62,257 nt of DNA. Origin: Oscillospiraceae bacterium (GTDB taxonomy: Bacteria > Bacillota > Clostridia > Oscillospirales > Oscillospiraceae). Positions within the stretch are counted from its first letter, which is position 1, and the number at the start of each line of letters is the position of its first letter. The position numbers and the translations under genes were made by a program. Shown piece by piece: positions 7,815 through 18,800 of this stretch. A model generated the notes under the pieces. It did not search any database, was not told where the DNA came from, and worked only from the letters and a program-made list of their open reading frames with translations. The stretch is from assembly GCA_031270395.1 (NCBI GenBank), contig JAISXU010000026.1:1-62257 (forward strand). Direction: 5' to 3'.

Positions 7815-10800
7815 CACCCCAGCATTTGTCGGAAATCGTCAACGCTGATTTTTTCAATATACCTCTCCCTGTCGCCGCCGCGCAGGTCAAAATGACACGC
7901 CGCGCGATAGTCGCAGAACTCGCACGCGCCGCGCTGTCCGCCCCTTGTGTACGGATCCGGCGCCATCAGACCGTCCATTATGTCCGACGCCGTCCGCTCG
8001 AGAACGGCGTCCACATACCCAAGCAGTCTCTCAAGCTCGGGCGCGGTGAGCAGCGCCCCGCCGGAAAACGAGCCGTCGCTTCCGCGCTTGACCGGCAGAT
8101 ATATGTTCTGCTCGCCGCTCTCCATCGCGCTCAGCACGTCCGGGTCGTCAAGCAGCACACCCGAGCGTCTCAGCTTTTCGGCGCGCAGTCTCCTAAGCTC
8201 GTCCTCCGGCGCGTTGCGGTCAGCCGACAGTATCGCGTCCTTTGCCGGCACGTAGAGCGCGCCCGCCGGTATGGCGTCCGCCGCCGGGCCGTCCCGTCCG
8301 CGCAGTGCGGACAGATATATGAGCATCTGCGCGTTCAGCCCGTACCGCACATCAGACAGATCAAACGCCTTGCTGCCCGTCTTGTAGTCCACTACGCGAA
8401 CGTAGCGTCCGCCGCCCGCTTCCCAGACGTCCACCCTGTCTATCAGTCCGCTGAGGATAAACGCGGCGCCGCCCTTGCGTATCGGCTTGGAAAATTTGTA
8501 CTCAAATTCAACCGGCCGGAATTCGGAGCGCCTGAGCTCATCCGCCGTATCCGCGACGATCCGCTCCGCTTCGGACACGAGCCGGCCGTACAGATACCGG
8601 AGTCTGCCCGGATTATCGCGGAAGCTCTGGAGCTCGCCCGCTGCGTATTCGTCCGCGTACCGCGCCGTGAGCTTCGAGCAGACGTCCGCGTCGATACCGT
8701 CAAAACCGCCCGACTCCATAATATCGCGCGCCGTATTCTCCAAGATGTAGTGTAAAAACGTCCCTGCGGTCGGCGCGTCAAGCTCCGCGCGCCCGCGCGA
8801 CGCCGCCCGCAGACCGCTCTCCATGAAGAACGCGAACTTGCATGAATTGAACCTGTCCACGCGCGACGCCGAGAGACGCGGCTCGCCGCCGTATAACAGC
8901 CGCGCGCACTCGCGGGATAATTTCTCCCCGCCGGCCTTCCCGGCGCCGCCGTCCGGCGCCGGGCCGTACTCCGGCGTCTCCGGGAGGTACGCGCGCGCCG
9001 CCGCCGCCATAACGCTGTCCGGCATCGACGCAGACATGGCGGCGAGCTCGCAGCACGGGCCCTCCGCCTCGGACAGCCGCGTGTCCGCGCGCGATTCCAG
9101 TACCGGCAGACCGAACATGTCGGCAAGCTCCGTGACGACAGGCGACGGCAGTCCCCCGTCCGTCGCGGGACACGTCATCACGAGACGGCGCGACGGCAGC
9201 GTCAGCGACGCATATATCATGTTGAGCTCTCGCGCTATCCTGTAGCGCGCGGCGCCGCGCGTATCCAGACCGAGCGCCGCCATCTCGCCTCGCTCGCCGT
9301 CCGACAGCATCCCGCCCGCGTCGGTCGCGCGCGGCAGACCGCCGTCAGACGCGCCGAGCACGATGAGGCACTTGATATTGCGTCTCCTGCACTTGTCCAT
9401 GCCGCCCACCATGACGCGATCGAGCGATACGGGTATGACGCCGACGTCGTAGCGCGAGACCGCGAGCGAGAACAGCCGCGCAAATTCCGCTCCGTCTGTT
9501 TTGCAATCCCCCAATATACGCGCGAATTGCTCGCATACGCGCTTTATTATCTCCCATATCCGCGCGTATTCGGAGGCGAGCCGCAGACTCCCGCGGCGCG
9601 TGAATTCCGCCGCCTTTTCCTCAAGAGCGCCGGGCAGCCCTATGCGCTCCAGAAAAGCGACGAGAGCCTCCAGCTTCCCCCCGCACTCGGGCGCGCCCTC
9701 GATACCCGCGCAAAGCTCGTCCAGTGGCGCGGCGACGCGTCTGCGTACGGCGTCGATGCGTTTGAGCTTTTCGTCGTCTCCCGCCGACTTGCGCCCGAAG
9801 CCGGAGACGGGCAGTGTCCACGCCTCTCCGCGCGTCCACATATTCCGCCCGCCCTTCAAATCCCACTTTATAACATAATTTTCCAGCAGACAGCAATCCT
9901 CCGCCGACAGCCCAGTCAGTCCCATCTTGAGATACCGGAATACGCGCGTATAATCCCAGCCGCCCGCGGCGATTTCAAGCGCGGCGGCAATCAGCGCCGC
10001 CGGCGGTTTTTGCAGAACGTCGGCCCTGCCGCCCGTAAATACGGGTACGCCGTACCGCTCAAACACGCTCTCGCACAGGGGCGCGTACTCACGCTCGTCG
10101 CGCGATACGACGGCAATGTCGCGCCAGCGGTACCCGGCGCGCACAAGCCTGAGCGCTTCCGCGGCCGCCATCTCGCACTCCTCGTAAGGCGCGAGTCCGC
10201 CGTAGAGCGCGACATCGTCCGACGCGTCCCCCGGAAACATGTCGCCGCGCGGAAGAAACAGCCGGCTCTCCATATACCGCAGCGCGGGCGAACGCGTCTC
10301 GCCCTGCGCCGGGCGGAGCCGCTCCGTCTCACAGCGCGCGCCGGCTTCCTCCCCGAGACGCATGAGCCGCGCCGCGGAGGCGCGCGGAAGCTCAAAAACG
10401 GCCTCGTCCCCCAGCAGATCGCCGCACGTCAAACAGACCGTCACGCCGCCGCACCGCTCCAGCAGCGCCCCGACGACGGCAAGCTCACAGACGGTAAAAT
10501 CGCTGAAGCCGTCCACATATACGTATCCGTTCGCGAGACTCCCGCACTGCGGTATAAGCTCCGCGAGCGCCGTCAGTCTGTCCGCCGAATCGCCCTCCGC
10601 GCCGATAACGCCGTCGTACGCGCCCATGATGAGCGACAAATCCCCGAGCTTCCCAGCGAGGACGTCCGACGCCGCCTCCGCGGCCAACGCCAGCATATCC
10701 GGCGTTATACCCGCGTTTTTCAGCTCTCTGGCCGCGGCCGTCAACCGTTCGAGGAAGTCGGCGCTTCTGCCGATTTTGGTATAGGCGCGCAGCATCGGAC

Positions 10801-11137
10801 GCGCCGACTCAAACGCGCGCCACATCGCCAGTATGAGCGCGCCCTCGTCGAGGAACGCGCCGGCGGCGCCCGTCTCCGCGAACACCTTTGCGCAAAGGCC
10901 GGTGAACGTGACGACCTCCCCGTACATGCTCAGCGAGTCGCCGCACACCCGGCAGAGCTGCCGCTCCGCGTCGTGCGAGAACTGCTCCGGGACGAGCAGC
11001 AACAGTCCGCTCTCGCCGCGCTCCCCACGATTTTTGATCTCCGTCATCACGCGCGACGTCTTGCCCGTACCCGCGCGCCCCAGAAGCAGGGTCAGCCGCT
11101 TTTCCGCCGCGCCGCCCCGCGTCTCTCGCTCTTTCAC
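7814..11137 (-). CDS. addB: ATP-dependent nuclease subunit B (AddB)
   Basis: Second subunit of the AddAB helicase-nuclease. The 1107-residue protein has a Walker A GRAGTGKT at residues 20-27, the LVPEQFS segment typical of AddB, and a C-terminal RecB-like nuclease with VVDYKTG near residue 914. The four iron-sulfur cysteines are visible: one near 765 (FNSCKF) and CEFC...C near 1072-1081. Starts with ATG at 11137, overlapping the upstream dnaD-like gene by 4 bp (translational coupling). The stop codon forms the edge of the family D element. Confidence 0.96.
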   Translation of the reverse strand: MKERETRGGAAEKRLTLLLGRAGTGKTSRVMTEIKNRGERGESGLLLLVPEQFSHDAERQLCRVCGDSLSMYGEVVTFTGLCAKVFAETGAAGAFLDEGALILAMWRAFESARPMLRAYTKIGRSADFLERLTAAARELKNAGITPDMLALAAEAASDVLAGKLGDLSLIMGAYDGVIGAEGDSADRLTALAELIPQCGSLANGYVYVDGFSDFTVCELAVVGALLERCGGVTVCLTCGDLLGDEAVFELPRASAARLMRLGEEAGARCETERLRPAQGETRSPALRYMESRLFLPRGDMFPGDASDDVALYGGLAPYEECEMAAAEALRLVRAGYRWRDIAVVSRDEREYAPLCESVFERYGVPVFTGGRADVLQKPPAALIAAALEIAAGGWDYTRVFRYLKMGLTGLSAEDCCLLENYVIKWDLKGGRNMWTRGEAWTLPVSGFGRKSAGDDEKLKRIDAVRRRVAAPLDELCAGIEGAPECGGKLEALVAFLERIGLPGALEEKAAEFTRRGSLRLASEYARIWEIIKRVCEQFARILGDCKTDGAEFARLFSLAVSRYDVGVIPVSLDRVMVGGMDKCRRRNIKCLIVLGASDGGLPRATDAGGMLSDGERGEMAALGLDTRGAARYRIARELNMIYASLTLPSRRLVMTCPATDGGLPSPVVTELADMFGLPVLESRADTRLSEAEGPCCELAAMSASMPDSVMAAAARAYLPETPEYGPAPDGGAGKAGGEKLSRECARLLYGGEPRLSASRVDRFNSCKFAFFMESGLRAASRGRAELDAPTAGTFLHYILENTARDIMESGGFDGIDADVCSKLTARYADEYAAGELQSFRDNPGRLRYLYGRLVSEAERIVADTADELRRSEFRPVEFEYKFSKPIRKGGAAFILSGLIDRVDVWEAGGGRYVRVVDYKTGSKAFDLSDVRYGLNAQMLIYLSALRGRDGPAADAIPAGALYVPAKDAILSADRNAPEDELRRLRAEKLRRSGVLLDDPDVLSAMESGEQNIYLPVKRGSDGSFSGGALLTAPELERLLGYVDAVLERTASDIMDGLMAPDPYTRGGQRGACEFCDYRAACHFDLRGGDRERYIEKISVDDFRQMLG

Positions 11138-12093
11138 AGATCGCCCAAAAGCCGGGCCATGCGCTGCAGCTCCTCCGGTTCCGGCGCACGCCGGTTTTTC
11201 TCGGCGTTATTCGGCGCGCGCCGCCGCGCGTCGCCCCTCTGTATCTCCTCGGCGGTGTGCAGTCCCTTGCCGTGCCAGTTGTTTATTATGGAGTCCATGT
11301 ACTTCCACGCCAGCTTGCCCGTATTGAGAAGCGTCCTGTCGTAAGCTATCGAGACGGCGTCTGGCTTGAAGCCCATCGCCAGCCAGCCGTCCACATACCT
11401 CTGCTCTGACGCGGACAGCTCGCGATCCTTTATCCCGAGCGCCGCGCGTATCTCCGCGGACGCGCTCCGGCGCGCCTCGAGCTCCTTGATCAGCGCCTCC
11501 GCCCTCTCCAGTGAGAACACGCCGGCGCGCTCCCACGTGTACGCCGCCTTCTCGATGTAACGCATCGTGGGCATCCGGGGCGCCCCTTCGCGCGTACGCG
11601 AACACACCATGCAGTAGTTGACGAGATGCAGTATCACCTCCGGCGGCAGACCGAGATTGTCGTACATGCCGTACAGCCTCGCCAGATCGTCCGAGGACAG
11701 CAGCTTGCCCAGCGCCTTTTGCACCTCATCGACGAGCTCCCGGAAGGCCGGGCTCCCATTCACTCCGCGCCTGACGTCCTCCGCCGTGTATTCCGGCAGC
11801 TCGTCGCCGGCCGGCGGCGCCGGCGGCTCCGGACGCTGACGGCTCTCCCGCCGCCGCGTGTCGAACATGATGAGTCCGAGCTTGTCGAGGCGCGTCATTG
11901 CGGCCGTGACGTCGTCGCGCGCGAGACCGAGCGCCCGGCCCGTCTCCTCGATCGATCCGGCGCCGCGCGTCCGCAGTATGTATAAGTACACCAGCGCCGC
12001 GTCCCCGTCGCCGGCGCCCACCAATTTTTCTATCGCCTGTCCGGAGACCGTAACGGCGTCCGTCCACGGCAGAGTGAATTTTACATCCGACAT
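11134..12093 (-). CDS. DnaD-domain replication-associated protein
   Basis: About 319 residues. An N-terminal winged-helix part (residues about 10-90) is followed by a variable linker and two DnaB_2/DnaD C-terminal modules: one around LARLYGMYDNLGLPPEVI and one around SEQRYVDGWLAMGFKPDAVSIAYDR ending in YMDSIINNW and GLHT. This architecture is that of Bacillota DnaD-like proteins used in primosome assembly. The ATG at 12093 has an AGGGG site upstream; the frame is open further to 12183 but that part is not protein-like. First gene of the operon with addB and addA. Whether it is the housekeeping DnaD or a paralogue cannot be told. Confidence 0.85.
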   Translation of the reverse strand: MSDVKFTLPWTDAVTVSGQAIEKLVGAGDGDAALVYLYILRTRGAGSIEETGRALGLARDDVTAAMTRLDKLGLIMFDTRRRESRQRPEPPAPPAGDELPEYTAEDVRRGVNGSPAFRELVDEVQKALGKLLSSDDLARLYGMYDNLGLPPEVILHLVNYCMVCSRTREGAPRMPTMRYIEKAAYTWERAGVFSLERAEALIKELEARRSASAEIRAALGIKDRELSASEQRYVDGWLAMGFKPDAVSIAYDRTLLNTGKLAWKYMDSIINNWHGKGLHTAEEIQRGDARRRAPNNAEKNRRAPEPEELQRMARLLGDL

Positions 12094-12817
12094 CTTTATA
12101 GACCCCTGAAATCCCGCCGCGCCTCTTTTGCGCCGCTTGTGCGGTATTGTCTCCCGACACAGCCAATACAGGCATAATACCAAAGATGGCGGGGAAAATC
12201 AAGAGCGGCGGGACGCCGCACGGACACCACAGAGGCATGACCAGATAACAATTATTTGCCAGACATGCGGCAACCGTGATCAATAGGTAAATATTACCAT
12301 GAACTCGGTAGGCATGATCAACAGGAAGATTTTGCGCCACAAAAGCGGCGCTTCTTGACACTTTTTGGTCCCATTTAGTGAAAAATCACACATATTGTGT
12401 ACAAATACAGTAGAAACCGTTACAAGAACGGTTTCTTAACGAATGTAAAAAAATATTATACTATTTTCCCCGGCCCCGCAGACCACTAAAATTCACCCTG
12501 ACGGGAAAATCCGGCCGTTGCGCGCGACGCATCAAAACGCGGCTGCGCCGTGGTTTTGGCTTGCGATGGACCATTGTTACATACATTTCCTTATTTGTCA
12601 AGTGTTTTGGATAATAATGTATACATTTTTATCCGGATGCAAAATATATATTATTTTACAGCGGTTTGCCTCAGACCGCGAATTTTGAAAGGAGTGGTCG
12701 CCCTTGCTCTCGCTGCGAAACCACAGGCCGCGACCCGGCATGACGGACGCGTCCGGTAATCGGGTAAAAGGATCAAAGCTTAGTTCAAAGTTTATAAGAA
12801 GGAAAGAAGGTACCATA
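12094..12817. other. Divergent intergenic region of about 720 bp
   Basis: Separates the minus-strand dnaD-addBA operon from the plus-strand surface protein gene. No convincing gene is present. It holds a perfect 10-bp inverted repeat (AGAAACCGTT at 12412-12421, 5-nt loop, AACGGTTTCT at 12427-12436) and an AT-rich part. A possible promoter for the surface protein is TTGTCA (12595-12600), 17 bp, TGTATA (12618-12623), which would give a leader near 190 nt. The inverted repeat could be an operator or a terminator; its role is open. Confidence 0.45.
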
Positions 12818-15800
12818 ATGTCTGGAACACACGTAAAAAAGCTGTCGGGCAAAGCGTTGGCGGTGATGCTGACGCTGGCGCTGCTGTTCGGGCTTGTCCC
12901 TGCGGCGGCGCTCGCAGACGGAGCACCTACCCTGCCCGACGTGACGGCGCTTCTCGGCGAAATAGACGCGCTTGCGGCGCAGCCCGGCGGAGACGCCGCC
13001 GAACTGACCGCCCTTGCCACCCTCAACAAGAATCTGTACGGCAGCCTGTTTACCGCCTCGTACACCGCCTTATTGACGCACGGAGCGGCAAAGGATACGA
13101 CTTACACGCCGGCAATCAAACTTTTTGGTAAAGTAATCTTACCCGCCAGTACGACGGTAAACGATAAAACCGATGTGCTTGTCACATACACGGGAACGGG
13201 CGTCCTGTCGAGCGGCAACACGGTTTCCGCCACCATTGGGGCTAACATACCGGGCATACTTGATCTGTCGAGCTCCGGGACGGGGACGGTTTATCCGAGC
13301 GAAGGCACGCTCAAGGCGGCGTACGAATACCTTTTGTACGCGGGCGCTTACGTCAAGGCGCTGCACACGCTCGGCGTAGAGCTTGCTAAAGCCGAGAATT
13401 CTCAAAACGCTGATACAATAAAATCCGCGAACGAGGCTATTGCTGCCTACAGCGCCGATAGCTTGACCGCGCTGTACAACGCTTTCCTTGCCGCCGCGGC
13501 GGCCGATACGGCGGACGTAGCCATACCGGCGGAGAACAAATCTTTACCTTTGGGTGATATAACATACACCCTCGACATCCCGGCGCAAATAAAAACGGTG
13601 TCAATAAAGGACCTGGCGACGTTGGGATTCTCCGTCGCGCACACCGCGTTCACGACAGGCAACACGGTAGCCGAGACGCTTCAAGGCGAGGCGCAGACGG
13701 CGCTGGAGCGTCTGGCGGAAGCGGCGCGTCTGGCGGCAGAAGAAGCGGCGCGTCTGGCGGCTGAGCTTATTGCCGAGCAGATAACGAATTTAACGACCCA
13801 GAGCATCGACGCGCTGAATACCGACGGCTACGACATCAGTGCTCTGGAAGCGCAGCTTGAAGACGCCAAAGAACCCGAGGCCGCGGCCGAGGTAGCCTTG
13901 ACCGCCAAAGCGAACGCCGGCGCGATAGGCGCGGCTATAGAAGGCATACAGCAGACGCTGCTGACATTGCAGACCCTGCTCGGAGCCGAAACCGCGCTCC
14001 CGGCGGAGATCACAGCGGCTATAACCTCGGCACAGGAACTGCAGAGCGCGTACTCGGCGCTCGCAGCCCAAGCGCAGACAAAAGAAGCCGCGCTGACGGC
14101 GGAAAAGATTAAAAATGCGCAGATTCAGGCATTTTTAGAAAAGTACGGAATAGCGCAGCCTACGGACGACGACGAACCGGGCGACTCCGACCCGGACGAC
14201 GACGAGTCAAAGCCGCTTACGCGTGTGGAAATAGGCGGGGAAATAGACGCTCTCAAAACCCGCATTACAGCGCAGATCACGTCGAACGTGAAGGACGACG
14301 ACACGGCTGCGGCAGTGCTGGCGGACGCAAATGCGCTGAAAACTCTGTTAGCGGCGCAAAAAGCGACTTTTACGGATGAGTATGAGATGCTCCTAGAGTT
14401 GTTAGCGGACGACGGAGAAGGGTCGCAGACCGAACCAAGCCCGCTGTCTGCGGTGGCGCCCGCGCCCCTTGCCGGGTTCGTGTCTCACGCGAAATCGGAT
14501 GGCGGCGCGACGGCGCTTGCGAGGTTATCCGCTCTGACATTACCTACAAGAATAATCCTGTTGGCTGACGAGAGCGGGAATAGTGATATTACGGAATTGG
14601 CCATACTCTATGCCGGCTACATCGCTGACATTGAAAAGGCGATCGGGGATTTAGATAAAATCATCGAGACGGCACAGTTGCTCACGGCTGCCGCAGGGGT
14701 TGGTATCAACGACCTCATGGGTATTGCCACAGATACGCTTGCCAAGATAGAGAGAATACCGGGCGTCGTAAACGCGTACGCCGCGATTGATTTCTCCAAC
14801 GCGGATGAGGGCGTCAACACTCTGCTCGACTTGCTCGAAAGTGATTTGGCGAGCGCAAAGGATACCGTCGAGGATTTGGAAACCTTAGCGGAGTTCCTCG
14901 AGAACGCGCCGGCCTACATCGGCACGCTCGCGGGCTTATTCGGCGTAGACCTCGGAAACGATCCTATCGACATGATAACGGACGAAATCACCAAAGCGCT
15001 GCAAAGTGCGCTCGTAGAGGCCGGCGCAGAGAGCGCCTATAACAGTCTCATAAGCGCGCTCGGCCAATACGTCGGCGCGGACGAATTGGCGGCGCTGCAA
15101 GGCGCGCTGGCAGATCTGCTTGGAATCGATCTTGACAATATCGGCTCGACGTCGCTCGGTGCGGTAAGCACCGCGCTCGACGCCGCGATCAGCGCGGTCG
15201 CGACGGTGCGGAAGGACTTCAACTTCGGCGGCGCGGACGACGACAAACCCGGCGTGGAACTGCAGCAGGCGATAGACTTTGTGAAATCCATCATCGACGG
15301 CAGCATAGCGGATAAGTATGAAGAAACCGCGAGGGCGTATAACGCCGGTGAGATTGATCAGTGGAACGGTCTTGCGTGGCTGCTCGGATGCGTTGACAAA
15401 GACCTAAACGACGCGCTGACCTTCGCAAAGTCCGCGGATGTCGTCGATAAGAATCTCCGCAAATATCTGGGAGATATTTACGACAGTCAAGCGCAAGCAA
15501 TCGTCGCGGATTTCCTGAAAAACACGCTGCCCGGCTTGATTGACGAACTTCTGGAGAACATCGATCTCGCGGGCGCGACGGGTATTGAGCAGCTCGGGGA
15601 GCTCGACGGCGTCGTCGATTTGAGCGGGCTGGGCGACCTCGTGGGCGCTGCGCTCGGAGCGGTGGACGCGTCGGATTTCGACGTGACCGGCGCGGCGGTG
15701 GAGTACCTAAGTTACGCGCTTGACGCTTGGCAGTACGTGCTCTACACGCAGAAAGAAATAGACAATCTGTTGATTCATTCCGATGACTATAACTTTGTTA

Positions 15801-18800
15801 CGGGTCTCAAAGCAGAAGAGATACGCGAAGCGCTGGGCTTGGATCACCAAGCGGTTGAGGATTGGATCCTCGCGTTCCTGCACAGCGCCGCCGATGATCT
15901 GGCCGACGTGTTTGACAACGTGGGCGTGAACACGCATGACGTGGCGACCCGGGTAAACAACGCCATACACGAGCTCGTGGACAGTACGGAGAACTTCAAG
16001 GACTTCGTGAATGAGCTCAAGGGGCTGGCGAACGAGTTGGCAAGCCTGTACGACGCCGCCGAGGGATACCTGACCGAGAGTGAGTTCCTCGACATACTCA
16101 AGGACATAAATCAGTACTACGGCGAAGACATCAGCGCCATAGTCTGGGGACTGCTCAACGGCGAGGGCATCACTAAGGAGGGCGTAAAGGCCGCTATCGA
16201 TGAAATAAAGGCGAAGGTCGGCGAAGCCATATCTACGGTGAACGATATCGTCGCGGCGTACAAAACCATCAAGGATAAAGCCGAGGACTTTATCGACCAG
16301 ATAAACGCGATAACGCCGGAGCAAGTAAAGCAAGCGGCTCTGGACGCGGCGGAAAAGCTCGCCGAGGCGGCGTACCGCGAGATAAAGGACTACATCAAGG
16401 ACGCCATAGCGGAGAGCGGAGCGCCCGGCGCGATTAAGGATATAATAGCGAAAGCGCGCGCCATAGCCGATAAGCTGACCGAGGCGTATAAAGACCTCGA
16501 AGAGCTGTGCACACGGGTAAAGAGCGCGATAGACCGCGCGAAGGAAATCCGCGACTGGCTGGCCGAAAACGTCACGAGTGAGAACATCAGGAAATCGCTC
16601 GCCGAGCTGGCCGACAAGCTTGAACAGGAAGCGCTCGACGCGCTGAAAGACCTGTTCGGGGAGCTGGTAGCGCTCAAGGAATACAAGCAAGAGCAGATAG
16701 CTAAGCTCATCGCAAAAGCGGGCGACAAGCTGGACGCCCTGTGCGACACGCTGGACGAAGTCCTCACCTTCCTGACAGGCGCGGCGGCGGAAGCGCTCGA
16801 CGAACTCAAGGGAGAGCTCGACGGGCTGGCGGCGGCGCTGAAAGCAAAATTCCCGAGGCTTGAAGACGAAATCGACAAAGAGCTCGCGAGGATAAAGGCA
16901 GAAGCCGAGAGCGCCCTTGCCGACGCGTGGGCAAAGCTGTCCGACGCGGCGGTGGAGCTCTGGCACAGCGGCGACGTAACGGCGTTCCGCAAAAAAGTCG
17001 AAGACTTAGCCATAACGGCATACGACGGCTTTGACTACGCGATAAGCTTCATAAAAGCCAATCCGGACGTAATAATCACCGCAACGCCGGTTGGCGCAGG
17101 CGGCGTACACTACACGCTATCGAGCAACTACGACGACGCGCTCGGACTCCCGCTGTTCGGAGTGGAAGAACTCGGAAACACGCTTGATCTTCTCAATAGA
17201 CTCAGCCTCTGGTTGGAGTACCGCATAACGGACGGCAATGACGCCGGGACGTTCAGCCTAGACGGCAACAAAATTGTCGGCGACGCCGCACCGGGCGTGT
17301 ATGAGCTTACCGTAGCCTACTACCTCGTGGGGCATGGGAATGAATACAAGCTCGCGGAGAAGAGCGGTCTGGAGATTGAGATCAAGGCGGCGCCGTCTCC
17401 GGTAGACGCCGAAACGCCGAGCATCACCGGACCTGTGGGCGCGAGCTACACCCAAAACGCGGCAGCAACCGCGCTGACGGTGACGGCTTCCGTAAACGAT
17501 GGCGGTACGCTGAGCTATCAGTGGTACAGCAACACGACCGGAACTATCGATACTAACGATGACACGGCGGTCGGAACGGGCGCGAGCTACACCCCATCCA
17601 CGGCGACGGCCGGCACGACGTACTACTACGTGGTCGTGACCAACACGAACACTGACGCCACGGGCGACACAACCGCGTCCGTGACGAGCGGCATCGCGAC
17701 TGTGTCGGTCGAGGCCGCGCCGTCTCCGGTAGACGCCGAAACGCCGAGCATCACCGGGCCTGTGGGTGCGACCTACACCCAAAACGCAGCAGCAACCCCG
17801 CTGACGGTGACGGCTTCCGTAACCGACGGCGGTACTCTGAGCTATCAGTGGTACAGCAACACGGCGAACAGCAACACGGGCGGCACGGAGATAAGCGGCG
17901 AGACAAGCGCGAGCTACACCCCGTCCACGACGGCGACCGGCACGACGTACTACTACGTGGTCGTGACCAACACGAACGCCGGCGCCAGCGGCCAGACAAC
18001 CGCGACCGTGACGAGCAGTGTTGCGGCAGTGACGGTGAGCGGCGGAAGCGCCACCCCCGGCGGCGGCGGTGGCGGTGGTGGTGGCGGTGGAGGCAACCCC
18101 ACGCCGACGACGACCATAGAGGACCCGACGCCGCCGCTGGCGGATTCCCCGGAGACGATCATAGAGGATGAGGAGACACCGCTTGCGGGCTTCACCACAG
18201 AACGCATCGCGTACATCAACGGCTATCCTGACGGCTCGGTCAGACCCGACGGCGACCTCACGCGCGCCGAAGTCGCGGTCATGCTGTTCAGACTGCTCAG
18301 CGATGCCGACAAGAACGACCCGATCACATCGGCGTTCACCGACGTAGACGACAGCAAGTGGTACGCACAGGCGATCGCCTACCTGGCCGACATAGGCATC
18401 CTGACAGGCTACGAGGACGGGACTTTCAGACCGGAGGCGAAGATCACGCGCGCCGAATTTGCGGCGATCATCTCCAGATTCGACGAGAGCGGGAGCGAGG
18501 CCGGAGAGACGGAACGCTTCACAGACGTTAAGAAGGACTTCTGGGCGTACGCGTATATCGACAACGCGGCCGAAAAGGGATGGATGAACGGATACCCCGG
18601 AGGCGCGTTCCAGCCGGGCGGCGCGATCACCAGAGCGGAAGCGGTGACGGCAATAAACAACATGCTGGACCGCGAGCTCTCACCTGAGGACATCCCGGAC
18701 GACGTGACAGTCTATACCGACCTGACAGAGGAGCACTGGGCGTACACCGACATCATCGAGGCGACGTACGACTGGGTACTCGCGCAGGCGGATGAAGACG

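Noticed and set aside
9527-11344. Open frame of 605 codons on the plus strand
   Set aside because: It is antisense to addB, whose motifs are complete. The high GC content makes long opposite-strand frames common; its translation is Arg/Ala/His-rich and without domains.
12704-12817. N-terminal extension of the SLH protein to 12704
   Set aside because: The start at 12818 has a good ribosome binding site and opens a proper signal peptide; the extension would put 38 basic residues before it.
15707-16966. Open frame of 419 codons on the minus strand
   Set aside because: Antisense to the helical part of the SLH protein gene; it arises from the repetitive codon pattern there.
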